Notes: generated by a model from the letters alone, not told the origin. A stretch of 34,900 nucleotides of DNA from a bacterium (GCA_016934675.1 JAFGSJ010000122.1:1-34900), one strand, 5' to 3'. Numbered from the stretch's first letter, positions 15,268-23,233 are shown. A program made the numbers and translations.

Positions 15268-16683
15268 TCAGGAATAGTTCTCGTCGGAATGGGACAGCAG
15301 TTGTTTCAACTTGCTTCTGATGACTTGGCCGGAGAGTATACCACGACGTATTTCAGCCCTGAATCTTCGCGGTGAGAGTATGTTTCTGAGTTGGGTATAG
15401 CGTCTGACCAGGGAAAGGCGGGTCGATGACAATCGACTTAAGGGATAAGGTGAGGAGTAGATGTTGAAGTGTGCCCAATCGATCCTGGAAATCTGGTATT
15501 TACATTTCAAATCTTGATAATAGCCGGTCCCGGGCAAGGGAAAGAGCAGGCTGAACGAGAGGGCTTCGAGGGGGAGTGAAAAACCCAAATCAATGGTTTC
15601 GAGCATTTGGGCCAGCGATTCATCGAAGAAGCCGAGCATGAAAAAACCGTGGACATTGATGCCTACCCGCCGGATGACATCGACCTGTTCTCTGATCGTA
15701 TCGATGGTATCTTTTTTACCACTGGCGGACCTGATCTGATTGTTGCCGGATTCGATACCCATGATGATGGTTGTACAGCCCGCCCGTCGCATTTCAACCA
15801 GGAGCTGTTGGTCGATTGCGTTCGGGTTGAGTCCCCAGACGCAATTCCAGACGAGCTCGTCACCCAGCGGTCCGAGTTTATGCAACATGGTCTGCAACCA
15901 GGCCGTGTCAGTCATGAAATTGGTATCAAGAAAGGAGAGTGCCGAGACCGCATGGTATTTTCGCAGATAGTTAATCTGATCGAGCAGGTATTCCGGTGAA
16001 TGATGTCGGATGCGGCGACCGCTGATCAGCTCGGTGCAGCAGAACCGGCAGCCCAACGGACAGCCGCGTGTGGCCATGAGCGGGGCCAGGACCCTGTTCT
16101 TGCCATCGATCTTGAACGCGGGATATGCTTCGGGTTTGATCAGGTCCCAGGCGGGCGGTGCGAGTCGGTCGAGTTGGTCGATCACGATACCGGCAACAGG
16201 CTGATGATGGGGCTGGCCAAGCGGTTCAAAACCAGGGACCGGCTGTTCTGGTTGAAATGAGGCTCGGGCCGATCCGGCCACAACCTGATCACAGAGCAGC
16301 CGCAGGGCTTCTTCAGCCTCGCCGATGAACCGGCCCTGTGCCTCGGGAAAGTCTTGGTGCAGCCACAGTGCCTCTTCGGCAGAAGGATGTGGCCCGCCCA
16401 AAACAATCATGCACTCATCACCCAGGACCGACCTGATCTGGACCAGAGTCCGTTGGGCGGCCCGGACGTTCAGCGTGAAAAATTTCAGTCCGACCAGGTC
16501 CGGCTGAAAGGACCGCAACTTGTGGGCCATCTGGTCCGGGTTCGAGCGATCGTTCCAGTCGTTGATCATGACGGAATGGCCCGCTGCAAGAAGTGCGGAG
16601 GCCAGATAGCCCAGCCCCAGATCGGGCAGGGGCGGATGCGAATGCCGAAAAGAATGGAATGGCACGGTCAGGAATATGTTCAT
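15268..16683 (-). CDS. B12-binding-domain radical SAM protein
   Basis: 471 residues. The N-terminal ~140 residues form a cobalamin-binding Rossmann-type domain (PDLGLGYLASALLAAGH, PDLVGLKFFT, IVLGGPHPS); no DxHxxG motif is seen, which is common in this class. The radical SAM core follows, with the [4Fe-4S] motif RGCPLGCRFC (C208, C212, C215), then FLDTNFM, GIESGN and an Elp3-like fold to ~390. The C-terminal ~80 residues are basic and helical. Members of this class (BchE- and P-methylase-like) perform radical methylations or ring formation on many substrates; the substrate here is unknown. The ATG overlaps the nitroreductase stop as ATGA, so the two are translationally coupled and may act in one pathway. 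Confidence 0.92.
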   Translation of the reverse strand: MNIFLTVPFHSFRHSHPPLPDLGLGYLASALLAAGHSVMINDWNDRSNPDQMAHKLRSFQPDLVGLKFFTLNVRAAQRTLVQIRSVLGDECMIVLGGPHPSAEEALWLHQDFPEAQGRFIGEAEEALRLLCDQVVAGSARASFQPEQPVPGFEPLGQPHHQPVAGIVIDQLDRLAPPAWDLIKPEAYPAFKIDGKNRVLAPLMATRGCPLGCRFCCTELISGRRIRHHSPEYLLDQINYLRKYHAVSALSFLDTNFMTDTAWLQTMLHKLGPLGDELVWNCVWGLNPNAIDQQLLVEMRRAGCTTIIMGIESGNNQIRSASGKKDTIDTIREQVDVIRRVGINVHGFFMLGFFDESLAQMLETIDLGFSLPLEALSFSLLFPLPGTGYYQDLKCKYQISRIDWAHFNIYSSPYPLSRLSSTRLSLVRRYTQLRNILSPRRFRAEIRRGILSGQVIRSKLKQLLSHSDENYS

Positions 16684-17264
16684 GGCTGACCGTTTCCCCG
16701 GGGGGCGCCATACAGTTCGTCAAAACAAAACTTTTCGAGCTCATGACGGGGCCGTCTGTCCTGATTGCGTAACTGCCTCTCCTTGTAGGTCTGCTCGGCT
16801 TGCTCGTCAAAATAACCGACACAGATTAATGAGGCGATAATGATCTGATCGGGGATCCGACAGAGCTCCCGGACCTTCTTGGGGCTGAACGCAGCAACCC
16901 AAACAGTCCCCAGGCCAACCTCCCAGGCAGCCAGAAGAAAATTCTGGATCGCGGCTCCCAAGTCCAGGTAACTGATGAACAGGTTTTCCATGGATTCATC
17001 ATATTTTTTTCGCTTGGTACTCGGATCGACACAACAGACAATGCAGACCGGTGCTTTCTCGACCCAGGGCTGATGATGGTAAGGATCAAAACGGACCGTT
17101 TTTTCCCGATCTCGGGTAACGACAAAAGACCAGGGTTGCGTATTACCGCCGGACGGTGCCCAGCGGGCTGCCTCGAGACAGCGACTGATCAACTCGTCTG
17201 ATACGTGACGATCATTGAAAGCCCTGATACTCCGCCGATTTCGTATGCTCTCGAACGTGTCCAT
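16680..17264 (-). CDS. Nitroreductase-family FMN oxidoreductase
   Basis: 194 residues. The N-terminal RNRRSIRAF (8-16) and PSGGNTQPW (37-45) are the FMN-binding signature of the nitroreductase family. The central helix LDLGAAIQNFLLAAWEVGLGTVWV (dimer core) and a late IIIASLICVGYFDEQ are also typical. It should be a homodimeric NAD(P)H-dependent flavoenzyme. It lacks features that would let me call it BluB or a thioredoxin-like variant. AGAGGA lies 6 bases before the ATG. It is the first gene of a two-gene operon with the B12-radical SAM gene. Its ~130-base leader holds complementary segments described separately. Confidence 0.93.
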   Translation of the reverse strand: MDTFESIRNRRSIRAFNDRHVSDELISRCLEAARWAPSGGNTQPWSFVVTRDREKTVRFDPYHHQPWVEKAPVCIVCCVDPSTKRKKYDESMENLFISYLDLGAAIQNFLLAAWEVGLGTVWVAAFSPKKVRELCRIPDQIIIASLICVGYFDEQAEQTYKERQLRNQDRRPRHELEKFCFDELYGAPRGNGQP

Positions 17265-17280
17265 GATTTTTCCTCTCCAC

Positions 17281-17337
17281 TCCGGTGCAAATCCGGGAAC
17301 ACTGCCGACCAGAACCCTGTCTTCCGGTCGAATGCAC
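17281..17337 (-). promoter_or_regulatory. Structured leader of the nitroreductase operon (unassigned)
   Basis: On the minus strand an 8-bp stem (GACCGGAA, 7-base loop, TTCTGGTC with one G-U; 17322-17329 with 17307-17314) is flanked by GTGCA/TGCAC segments (17333-17337 with 17285-17289) that could close an outer helix. An alternative CCGG-ATTTGCA-CCGG hairpin lies just before the ribosome-binding site. Mutually exclusive pairings near a start codon suggest regulation. No known riboswitch class could be assigned. Confidence 0.35.
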
Positions 17338-17396
17338 TTGATCTATCAGTTCAATCCTTAAACAAATTCTAGTATTATGTATCCGTGGATAAAATT

Positions 17397-17420
17397 CAAG
17401 TCCGACCCTGTTCGGGCTTG
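17397..17420. repeat. Inverted repeat between divergent operons
   Basis: CAAGTCCGA (17397-17405), a 6-base loop and TCGGGCTTG (17412-17420) form a 9-bp stem with one G-U pair. It lies between the nitroreductase leader and the promoter of the RelA-like gene, and could be an operator or a hairpin. Confidence 0.4.
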
Positions 17421-17443
17421 ACTGAGCACAACTGGGCTTAAAT

Positions 17444-17471
17444 TTGACTTTTCTCTTAAGAGAGATATTAT
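17444..17471 (+). promoter_or_regulatory. Promoter of the RelA-like operon with palindrome in the spacer
   Basis: TTGACT (17444-17449), a 16-base spacer and TATTAT (17466-17471). The spacer contains a perfect 12-bp palindrome, TCTCTTAAGAGA (17452-17463), positioned where a repressor would block or an activator remodel the promoter. AGGAG at 17495-17499 precedes the ATG at 17510. Confidence 0.6.
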
Positions 17472-17509
17472 AGAGTGACGTATTAAGCCAGATCAGGAGA
17501 AATCATCAT

Positions 17510-18145
17510 ATGGCCAAAAGTAAGGCTCCAAGCGACTTTCCCTATCGCGAGAAAAGCGATTTCCTGGCACGTTTGCGCAAACACCGCGATTTCACCTCCC
17601 GGGAAAAAGCAGCCATCATGAAAGCATTGGAATTTGCCGCGACAGGTTATGGCTCGCTGCTCCATAAATCCGGCATCCCCTTGATGGTCCATGTGATCAA
17701 TCTGACCGACCAATTACTCGATATCCATGCCGATCCCTCGGTGGTCATTCTGGCCCTGCTCCATGATCTGCCCGGCAACACCCCGGTTTCATATTCTGAG
17801 ATCGAACAGATGTTCGGCCCGGTCATGACGGCCCTGACCCGCGATATCCGCCGTATGGGCCGCATGAGAACGGACAATGAAACCTTACAGCAGGAAGACC
17901 TTACATACATGCTGACCACGATGTCACACGACATTCGCGTGGCTATTATTCGGCTTATGCACCGTTTGTATGACCTGCGTAACGCCAAGATTGTCGGTTC
18001 GGACGAACAGCTTTATCTGGCCACGGAAACGATCGATCTCTATGTGCCTCTGGCCGGTCGGCTCGGGATGAATATGCTGAAAAATGAACTCGAAAACCTG
18101 TGTTTTCGGATCATTTCTCCGGAATTGTATCAGGAAATCCAGTAA
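17510..18145 (+). CDS. RelA-like protein, N-terminal (pseudo-)HD hydrolase part
   Basis: 211 residues matching the N-terminal hydrolase region of RelA/SpoT proteins. Three metal-ligand residues are kept (H61, H85, D86), but the catalytic HDxxED is HDLPGN (E and D lost at 89/90). The usual ADRLHN is MHRLYD, losing the last metal Asp and the catalytic Asn. ppGpp hydrolysis is therefore unlikely, as in RelA-type monofunctional enzymes. The LAGRLGMNMLKNELENLCFR helix that links to the synthetase is intact. The frame ends at TAA (18143-18145), but the same frame continues without gap into the synthetase domain, so the stop sits inside what is one gene in relatives. AGGAG precedes the ATG by 10 bases. 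It may be made as a separate domain, read through, or be a nonsense allele. Confidence 0.85.
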   Translation: MAKSKAPSDFPYREKSDFLARLRKHRDFTSREKAAIMKALEFAATGYGSLLHKSGIPLMVHVINLTDQLLDIHADPSVVILALLHDLPGNTPVSYSEIEQMFGPVMTALTRDIRRMGRMRTDNETLQQEDLTYMLTTMSHDIRVAIIRLMHRLYDLRNAKIVGSDEQLYLATETIDLYVPLAGRLGMNMLKNELENLCFRIISPELYQEIQ

Positions 18146-18148
18146 CAA

Positions 18149-19030
18149 TTGGCTCGGACTGAAGCAGAAGACCTCGATTATCTCGAGTATATCAAAGAAT
18201 GTGTCGGTGAGTTGCTGGTCAAGGAGAAAATCCAGGCCCGGACCGTCGGACGTATCAAGAGTGTCTATTCGATCTATCGCAAGATGGTCAAGCGGAATAT
18301 TCCCCTGGAAAAAGTCTATGACAAGCTGGCGGTCCGGGTCATTGTTCAGTCGGTCCCGGAATGCTACCAGGTCCTAGGAATCATCCATACCCATTTCACA
18401 CCCATACAAGGGACATTCGACGACTATATCGCCTCGCCCAAATCAAACAATTACCAGAGTCTCCATACGGCCATATATCCGATCAAGGGCATAGTCTATA
18501 AGCCGGTCGAGATACAGATCAGGACCGAGCAGATGAACCAGGATTCCGAATTTGGCGCCGCCGCTCACTGGCGTTACAAGGACCAGGAATTTCTGGAGAC
18601 GGACTCAGAGGAACAGAAACGCTGGATACGGAGCCTGATCATGTTGCGAGATAAATTTGAGCATCACGCCCAGTTCGTTCAAGCCTTGAAAAGCGATGTA
18701 TTCGAGGAAAACCTCATTGTCTTCGATCATCTGGGCAAGGTGATTTACCTGCCTGTCAAAGCCACGGCCAAGGATTTTGCCGAATATCTGAACCTGCCGA
18801 TTCAGCGGGACAGGGTTTTTGCCAAGGTCAATGATCGGATCTGTTCACTCTCGAGGAGTCTGAAAAGTGGTGATACTGTTGAAATCTGTATCTGGAAAGA
18901 TGAAATGCAGGACTGTTTTCCGCTAGACCAGATTGATGATCGAGCATCGAATAATAAGCATATATCATTGCAGAATAGCGAAATAACACCTTTTGCCCAT
19001 AAGGGGGGCTCGCATAATGAAAAAAAGTAA
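18149..19030 (+). CDS. RelA-like (p)ppGpp synthetase and TGS part
   Basis: 293 residues from a TTG, in the same frame as the preceding N-terminal piece and separated from it by TAA-CAA. The synthetase domain looks intact: GRIKSVYSIYRKM, YDKLAVRVIV (the conserved G-loop Asp), DYIASPKSNNYQSLHT and VEIQIRT (catalytic Glu). Where bifunctional Rel/SpoT has RxKD, this has TFDD, close to the ExDD of monofunctional RelA. A TGS domain follows (~190-255). The protein then ends; the helical, zinc-finger and ACT/RRM ribosome-binding domains are missing. The TTG has AGGAAA 13 bases upstream, a poor distance, and no better start precedes the synthetase core. It overlaps sppA by 14 bases. Either a separately started synthetase or the 3' half of a read-through or interrupted gene. 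Confidence 0.82.
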   Translation: MARTEAEDLDYLEYIKECVGELLVKEKIQARTVGRIKSVYSIYRKMVKRNIPLEKVYDKLAVRVIVQSVPECYQVLGIIHTHFTPIQGTFDDYIASPKSNNYQSLHTAIYPIKGIVYKPVEIQIRTEQMNQDSEFGAAAHWRYKDQEFLETDSEEQKRWIRSLIMLRDKFEHHAQFVQALKSDVFEENLIVFDHLGKVIYLPVKATAKDFAEYLNLPIQRDRVFAKVNDRICSLSRSLKSGDTVEICIWKDEMQDCFPLDQIDDRASNNKHISLQNSEITPFAHKGGSHNEKK

Positions 19031-20027
19031 TGGTATCATGATGGCAATTCTTGCGTTCTGTATCGTTGCCTCTGTGATTGGATTAGTGAAGTTATTCCGG
19101 ACTGAGACCTCACCAGCCGTCGATACGACCGAGATCGCCTCGCCCTTCTTCTCCAGTTTTCTCAACAAGGGGCCCGGTATCGGCGTTGTCAAGGTCTATG
19201 GCCCGATCTTCACCCAATCGGAGTCGTCTTTTATTGCCATTCCCGATCAAGGCGCAGACGGAATTGTCAGAAATCTTGAAAAATTTCGCAAGGATTCACG
19301 GGTCAAGGCGGTCGTTCTGAGGGTCAATTCGCCCGGTGGAACCATCGGGGCTTCCCAGGAAATCACCGATGCGGTCATCAGGCTCAAGGAAGATGGCAAA
19401 AAGGTCATTGTATCCATGGGTGATATGGCCGCCTCGGGAGGATACTATATCGCCGCCATGGCCGACAAAATTGTGGCCAATCGGGGCACGGTTACCGGCA
19501 GTATCGGCGTTTTGACCGCAGGCTATAATTTTTCCGAGCTGATGAAGAAATACGGTGTACGGATGAATGTCATCAAACAGGGTAAAAACAAGGATTTGAT
19601 GGCCTTCTGGCGTGATATGGAACCGGAGGAACGTCAGATTCTCGAGAATTTGGGCAAGTATGCCTATAACCAGTTTCTCGAAATTGTCTCCAAGGGACGT
19701 AACATACCCAAAGAGGAACTGCTCAAGATCGCTGATGGCCGGGTCATGACGGGCGAACAGGCCCTCGAGGTCGGACTGGTCGATACGCTCGGCGGTTTTG
19801 CCGATGCCGTCAAAATTGCAGCTACCGAGGTCGGACTCGATCCGGATAATCCGAATCTCATTGTGACGCCTGAAAACAGCTTTCAGCGTTTTTTTGAAAT
19901 GTTGGGCCAGGAAGCACGTTCTGATCAGACAGTCAATTTCATGCGACTGGTGGCGACGAACCAGGTCCCGGTCCTCTATTACAGTTCCGTGCCTTTGCCA
20001 CTTCATGCGCTCGACTTTGTCCAATGA
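19017..20027 (+). CDS. sppA: Signal peptide peptidase SppA (36K type)
   Basis: 336 residues. One N-terminal membrane anchor (8-27) holds a ClpP-fold S49 peptidase domain in the periplasm. The nucleophile is S140 in MAASGGYY; the general-base lysine is probably K192 in GKNKDLM; TVTGSIGV follows the nucleophile as expected. The length fits the short, single-domain SppA form that assembles as an octamer. It degrades released signal peptides and other membrane-associated peptides. AAGGGGGG lies 8 bases before the ATG at 19017, which beats an in-frame start 24 bases earlier. It overlaps the RelA-like 3' piece and is followed after 9 bases by a membrane-protein gene, so it belongs to the same operon. 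Confidence 0.94.
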   Translation: MKKSNGIMMAILAFCIVASVIGLVKLFRTETSPAVDTTEIASPFFSSFLNKGPGIGVVKVYGPIFTQSESSFIAIPDQGADGIVRNLEKFRKDSRVKAVVLRVNSPGGTIGASQEITDAVIRLKEDGKKVIVSMGDMAASGGYYIAAMADKIVANRGTVTGSIGVLTAGYNFSELMKKYGVRMNVIKQGKNKDLMAFWRDMEPEERQILENLGKYAYNQFLEIVSKGRNIPKEELLKIADGRVMTGEQALEVGLVDTLGGFADAVKIAATEVGLDPDNPNLIVTPENSFQRFFEMLGQEARSDQTVNFMRLVATNQVPVLYYSSVPLPLHALDFVQ

Positions 20028-20036
20028 GGTGGTCCA

Positions 20037-20594
20037 ATGAAAAGTAAAACCGATCTGCTCTTCATGCTTTTTTCACAACCACGTCAAGCCATGAAACTCA
20101 TTCTGGATGAGCCGCCGCTTGGCTTTATTCTGATCATATTTCTGCTGGCTCTGGCCAATTGGCACATCGCTGCTGCTGTTTCCTATCAGCCTGGTTTTCA
20201 TGCTTTGGCTATGTATTTTACCTTTGGTTTTTTCGTCAAAATCGTAGGAATTTTAATCGCTTTATTGGTCCTGGTGTCTCTTATACATTTTCTGGCTGAT
20301 TTGATGGGCTCGACTGCGAGTGCTGGCGGATTATATCTGCTGTTTATGGCCTCTCTGGCCCCATTTATCCTCACCTCGCCCGCAGTGTTACTCTCCGCTA
20401 CAGCCTATACCATAACCTTCTTCTTTCTGCTGGCCTGGGTCCTGGTCATACAGGTCGCCGCCGTTCAGGTCCTGTACCGGATTTCCTCGGGCCAGGCCCT
20501 GTTTCTTTACGTTCTGCCATACGTTTTGTTCATTGCACTGGTGCCATTGTATCTCGTTATTAACCTGGTCGTTACACTCGTTACATTGATCTAG
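20037..20594 (+). CDS. Yip1-like polytopic membrane protein
   Basis: 185 residues with about five hydrophobic segments (about 28-48, 55-80, 95-115, 120-145, 155-183). The opening LLFSQPRQAMKLILDEPP-like stretch, an amphipathic start followed by membrane helices, is characteristic of bacterial Yip1-domain proteins. No catalytic motif is visible. TGAGGTGG precedes the ATG. It lies between sppA and a PpiD-like foldase, which suggests a link to envelope or membrane-protein quality control. That link is inferred from position only. Confidence 0.75.
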   Translation: MKSKTDLLFMLFSQPRQAMKLILDEPPLGFILIIFLLALANWHIAAAVSYQPGFHALAMYFTFGFFVKIVGILIALLVLVSLIHFLADLMGSTASAGGLYLLFMASLAPFILTSPAVLLSATAYTITFFFLLAWVLVIQVAAVQVLYRISSGQALFLYVLPYVLFIALVPLYLVINLVVTLVTLI

Positions 20595-20663
20595 TTTCCG
20601 ATACATTTTTATGTGGTGCTTCAAAACCCGAACACTGCATGCTGGAAAGAAAGGATATACCAT

Positions 20664-22601
20664 ATGCTGTATGCAATGAGGAAGAACCTGAAAAAATTGA
20701 GTTGGGTCCTCTGGCTCGTTATCGCTACTTTTGTGGGGACCATTTTTGCCGTATGGGGTATCGGCGGCGGGGGCAGAGGCGGCCAGGCCGATGCGGATAT
20801 CGTGGCCTGGATAGATGAAAAACCGGTGAGCAGCGCTGAGTTCTATGAAACCCGTCAGCGTTTACGCAACTGGTATCAACAAATCTATGGTGAACGTTTT
20901 GATGAGTTTGAAGAACGATTGCAACTCTCGGATGCCACCCTGTCACAGATTATCCAAATGGAGGCTCAGAGCCGGGCAGCCGAGGAAATGGGTATTTCTG
21001 TTTCACTGGACCAGGTCAAACAGACCATTGCAGCCATGCCTGAATTTCAGGAAGAGGGGCGATTCAGTCGGAACCGTTTCGTCCGCTTGTTGGCTTATAA
21101 CCACATTGCCGAAAGTGATTTTATCGAACAGATGAAAGCCGATCTTGCCCGGAAAAGGATCCAGCAATTACTGACCGATGCGATCTGGCTATCCGATGCT
21201 GAGTTGAAATCACTCTATCAGCTCGAAAACGAAATGGTCAGACTCGAATATCTCCAGATCAATGCCCGGCAATTCACCAATACGATCGAACCGGCTGATA
21301 CTGCTATCGAGAACTATTTTAACGAGCATGCCGAAGACTTTCAAATTCCTGATAAAGTCTCGGTCAAATTAATCACGATCGATCCACTCACGATCAAATC
21401 TGATGAAAGCGTGCAGGACCAGCTTTCGGTCAGTGAAGAGGAAATCGAGGACTATTATTACGAGAATGATACCAAGTTTGCCACGGAGAAGGAAGTCCGG
21501 GCCCGGCACATTCTTTTCAAGGCGGAGAATGTCGATCCTGAAATGGATGCTGCCGCCAAGAAAAAAGCTGATGATATTCTGGCCCAGTTAAAAGAAGGGG
21601 CAGATTTTATCGAATTGGCCAAGAAATATTCCGAGGATACCAGTGCGGCCCGGGGTGGCGATGTCGGTTTCTTTCCCCGGCGAGGGCGCATGGTTGAGCC
21701 GTTTGCCAATGCCGCTTTCTCGCTCGAAGAGGGCGAATTGAGTGATGTGGTCAAGACCCAATACGGCTACCATATCATCCGGGTCGATGAGATCAAGGAA
21801 GCGGGCCTGCAAGAACTTGATGACGTCAAGGAAGACATCAAGAACACGCTCGTCGATCAAAAAGCGATGCTCATCGCTGAAAGTAAAGCGGAACGTATCC
21901 GCGACCGTTTCGCTCCACCCACGGATGATACCGAGGCCTTGGCCAAGCGTTTTAATCTGACCGTTATGACGACAGAGCTTTTTGCCGAACGGGAAATGAT
22001 CCCTGATCTCGGTTGGATGCCCGAACTCGCTCGGGCAGCTTTCACACTGGAACCGGAGGAGTTGAGCCCGATCATCAAGGAAAAGGAAAAACTGTATCTG
22101 TGCGTGCTGAACGAACGGGTCCAAAGTCATCAGGCCCAGTTTACCGAAGTCAAGGACCAGGCCAGAAACAAATTGATCGAACAGCTCGGCCTGCAAAAAG
22201 CCCAGAAAAAAATGGATGACCTGCTATCAAGCATCGAGGCCGGTAAAAGTTGGGATAGCCTTACCGAGGGCGAAACGGTCAAACTGGGCGATACGGGCCT
22301 GTTCTCTCGCAAACAATCAATCAAGGGTGTCGGCCGTGATGAAGAACTGATCCAGGAAGCCTTTCAGAAAAACATCGGCGATATGATCGGTCCCAAAGAA
22401 ATCAGGCAAATGCTCTATATTTTTAAAATCAAGGAAAAACAGGAACCGAACTGGAATACATTCGAAGACGAGAAGGTTACGTTCAAACAGCAGCATCTGA
22501 CCCAATACGGCAGCAAATTCTATAACAATTGGTTGGAACAGCGCAAGAGCAAAATGGAAGTGGTCAAAAACCAGAATTTCTTCGACCGCTTTTCATCGTG
22601 A
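20664..22601 (+). CDS. PpiD-like membrane-anchored parvulin foldase
   Basis: 645 residues. Like PpiD and SurA_N-type proteins it begins MRKNLKKLSWVLWLVI, a single inner-membrane anchor (~12-32), followed by a Gly-rich spacer. A SurA-N-like chaperone region follows (~40-200), with EKPVSSAEFY and GRFSRNRFVRLLA. The parvulin peptidyl-prolyl isomerase domain is ~275-375 (RARHILFK, AKKYSED, GGDVGFFPRGRMV-type core, YGYHIIRV). The C-terminal chaperone domain runs ~380-640. It should assist folding of outer-membrane and secreted proteins at the Sec translocon. The ATG at 20664 has AAAGGA 8 bases upstream; an upstream in-frame start would add 17 residues without a site. Last gene of the RelA-SppA-Yip1-PpiD run. 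Confidence 0.92.
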   Translation: MLYAMRKNLKKLSWVLWLVIATFVGTIFAVWGIGGGGRGGQADADIVAWIDEKPVSSAEFYETRQRLRNWYQQIYGERFDEFEERLQLSDATLSQIIQMEAQSRAAEEMGISVSLDQVKQTIAAMPEFQEEGRFSRNRFVRLLAYNHIAESDFIEQMKADLARKRIQQLLTDAIWLSDAELKSLYQLENEMVRLEYLQINARQFTNTIEPADTAIENYFNEHAEDFQIPDKVSVKLITIDPLTIKSDESVQDQLSVSEEEIEDYYYENDTKFATEKEVRARHILFKAENVDPEMDAAAKKKADDILAQLKEGADFIELAKKYSEDTSAARGGDVGFFPRRGRMVEPFANAAFSLEEGELSDVVKTQYGYHIIRVDEIKEAGLQELDDVKEDIKNTLVDQKAMLIAESKAERIRDRFAPPTDDTEALAKRFNLTVMTTELFAEREMIPDLGWMPELARAAFTLEPEELSPIIKEKEKLYLCVLNERVQSHQAQFTEVKDQARNKLIEQLGLQKAQKKMDDLLSSIEAGKSWDSLTEGETVKLGDTGLFSRKQSIKGVGRDEELIQEAFQKNIGDMIGPKEIRQMLYIFKIKEKQEPNWNTFEDEKVTFKQQHLTQYGSKFYNNWLEQRKSKMEVVKNQNFFDRFSS

Positions 22602-22617
22602 TGATTGACCGGTTACT

Positions 22618-22641
22618 GGAGTAGTATCAAATGAATACTCC
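22618..22641. terminator. Hairpin between convergent ppiD-like and gmhB genes
   Basis: GGAGTA (22618-22623) pairs with TACTCC (22636-22641) around a 12-base loop. It sits between the two convergent stops. On the plus strand CTGCTTTACC follows, so the U-tract is poor. Likely a weak bidirectional terminator. Confidence 0.45.
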
Positions 22642-22645
22642 TGCT

Positions 22646-23233
22646 TTACCTGCATTGGGATAATCTCTGTTCGAGAAAAGGCAGGGCGGCAAGAAGGTCA
22701 GGTGCGATCGCATCGGGTCTTGGGCCGGTCCCGATCAATCTGGTCATTTCCGCGTTGAATCGCGGGCTTTCCAGCATGATCGTGAAACAGCCGAAACGTT
22801 TCCCGGCCTCCATATCGCTGGCTGAATCACCGATCATGAACAGGTGGTCCGGATCGAGCGTATAGTCTCGGGCAGCCTCGAGAAACAATCCTGTCTGCGG
22901 TTTTCGGCAGAAACAGCCCTGATCGGGATGATGGGGACAGTAGTAAATCCGGTCGATACGACCGGCTGCACCCCGGATGCTCTCGAGCATGAGAGCATGA
23001 ATCTGCTCGAGCTCGGATACGCTCAGATAGCCACGAGCGATGGCGGATTGATTCGTGACGATAAAGAGGTAAATATCCCATGAGGCCATGATCGAGAGGG
23101 CTTCCAAGCTGCCCGTCCGGAATGCAAAATCGGACCACGCCCGAACATAGTCCGGCGAATCGTGATTGATCACTCCGTCCCGATCCAGGAAAACAGCCGG
23201 CTTCTGGCTACTCATCCTCCCTCTATTCCCCAT
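22646..23233 (-). CDS. gmhB: D-glycero-D-manno-heptose-1,7-bisphosphate 7-phosphatase
   Basis: 195 residues, the usual GmhB/histidinol-phosphatase-like HAD length. FLDRDGVIN holds D17 and D19. TNQSAIARG is motif II, RKP (K111) motif III and GDSASD (D136, D140) motif IV. The structural zinc site CxHxPxxxCxC is complete (C99, H101, C107, C109). It should remove the 7-phosphate of heptose bisphosphate on the route to ADP-heptose for LPS core, implying a Gram-negative cell. The ATG at 23233 has AAGGAG 5 bases upstream. Other heptose genes are not adjacent. The gene is convergent with the foldase gene. Confidence 0.9.
   Translation of the reverse strand: MGNRGRMSSQKPAVFLDRDGVINHDSPDYVRAWSDFAFRTGSLEALSIMASWDIYLFIVTNQSAIARGYLSVSELEQIHALMLESIRGAAGRIDRIYYCPHHPDQGCFCRKPQTGLFLEAARDYTLDPDHLFMIGDSASDMEAGKRFGCFTIMLESPRFNAEMTRLIGTGPRPDAIAPDLLAALPFLEQRLSQCR

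Noticed and set aside
17281..17325. Plus-strand CCGGTGCAAATCCGG followed by CTGCC and CCTGT resembles the core of a cobalamin riboswitch.
   Set aside because: The conserved GGGAA before GGTG and the 3' B12-box are missing, the element would start next to a minus-strand coding region, and the plus-strand gene downstream has its own promoter at 17444.
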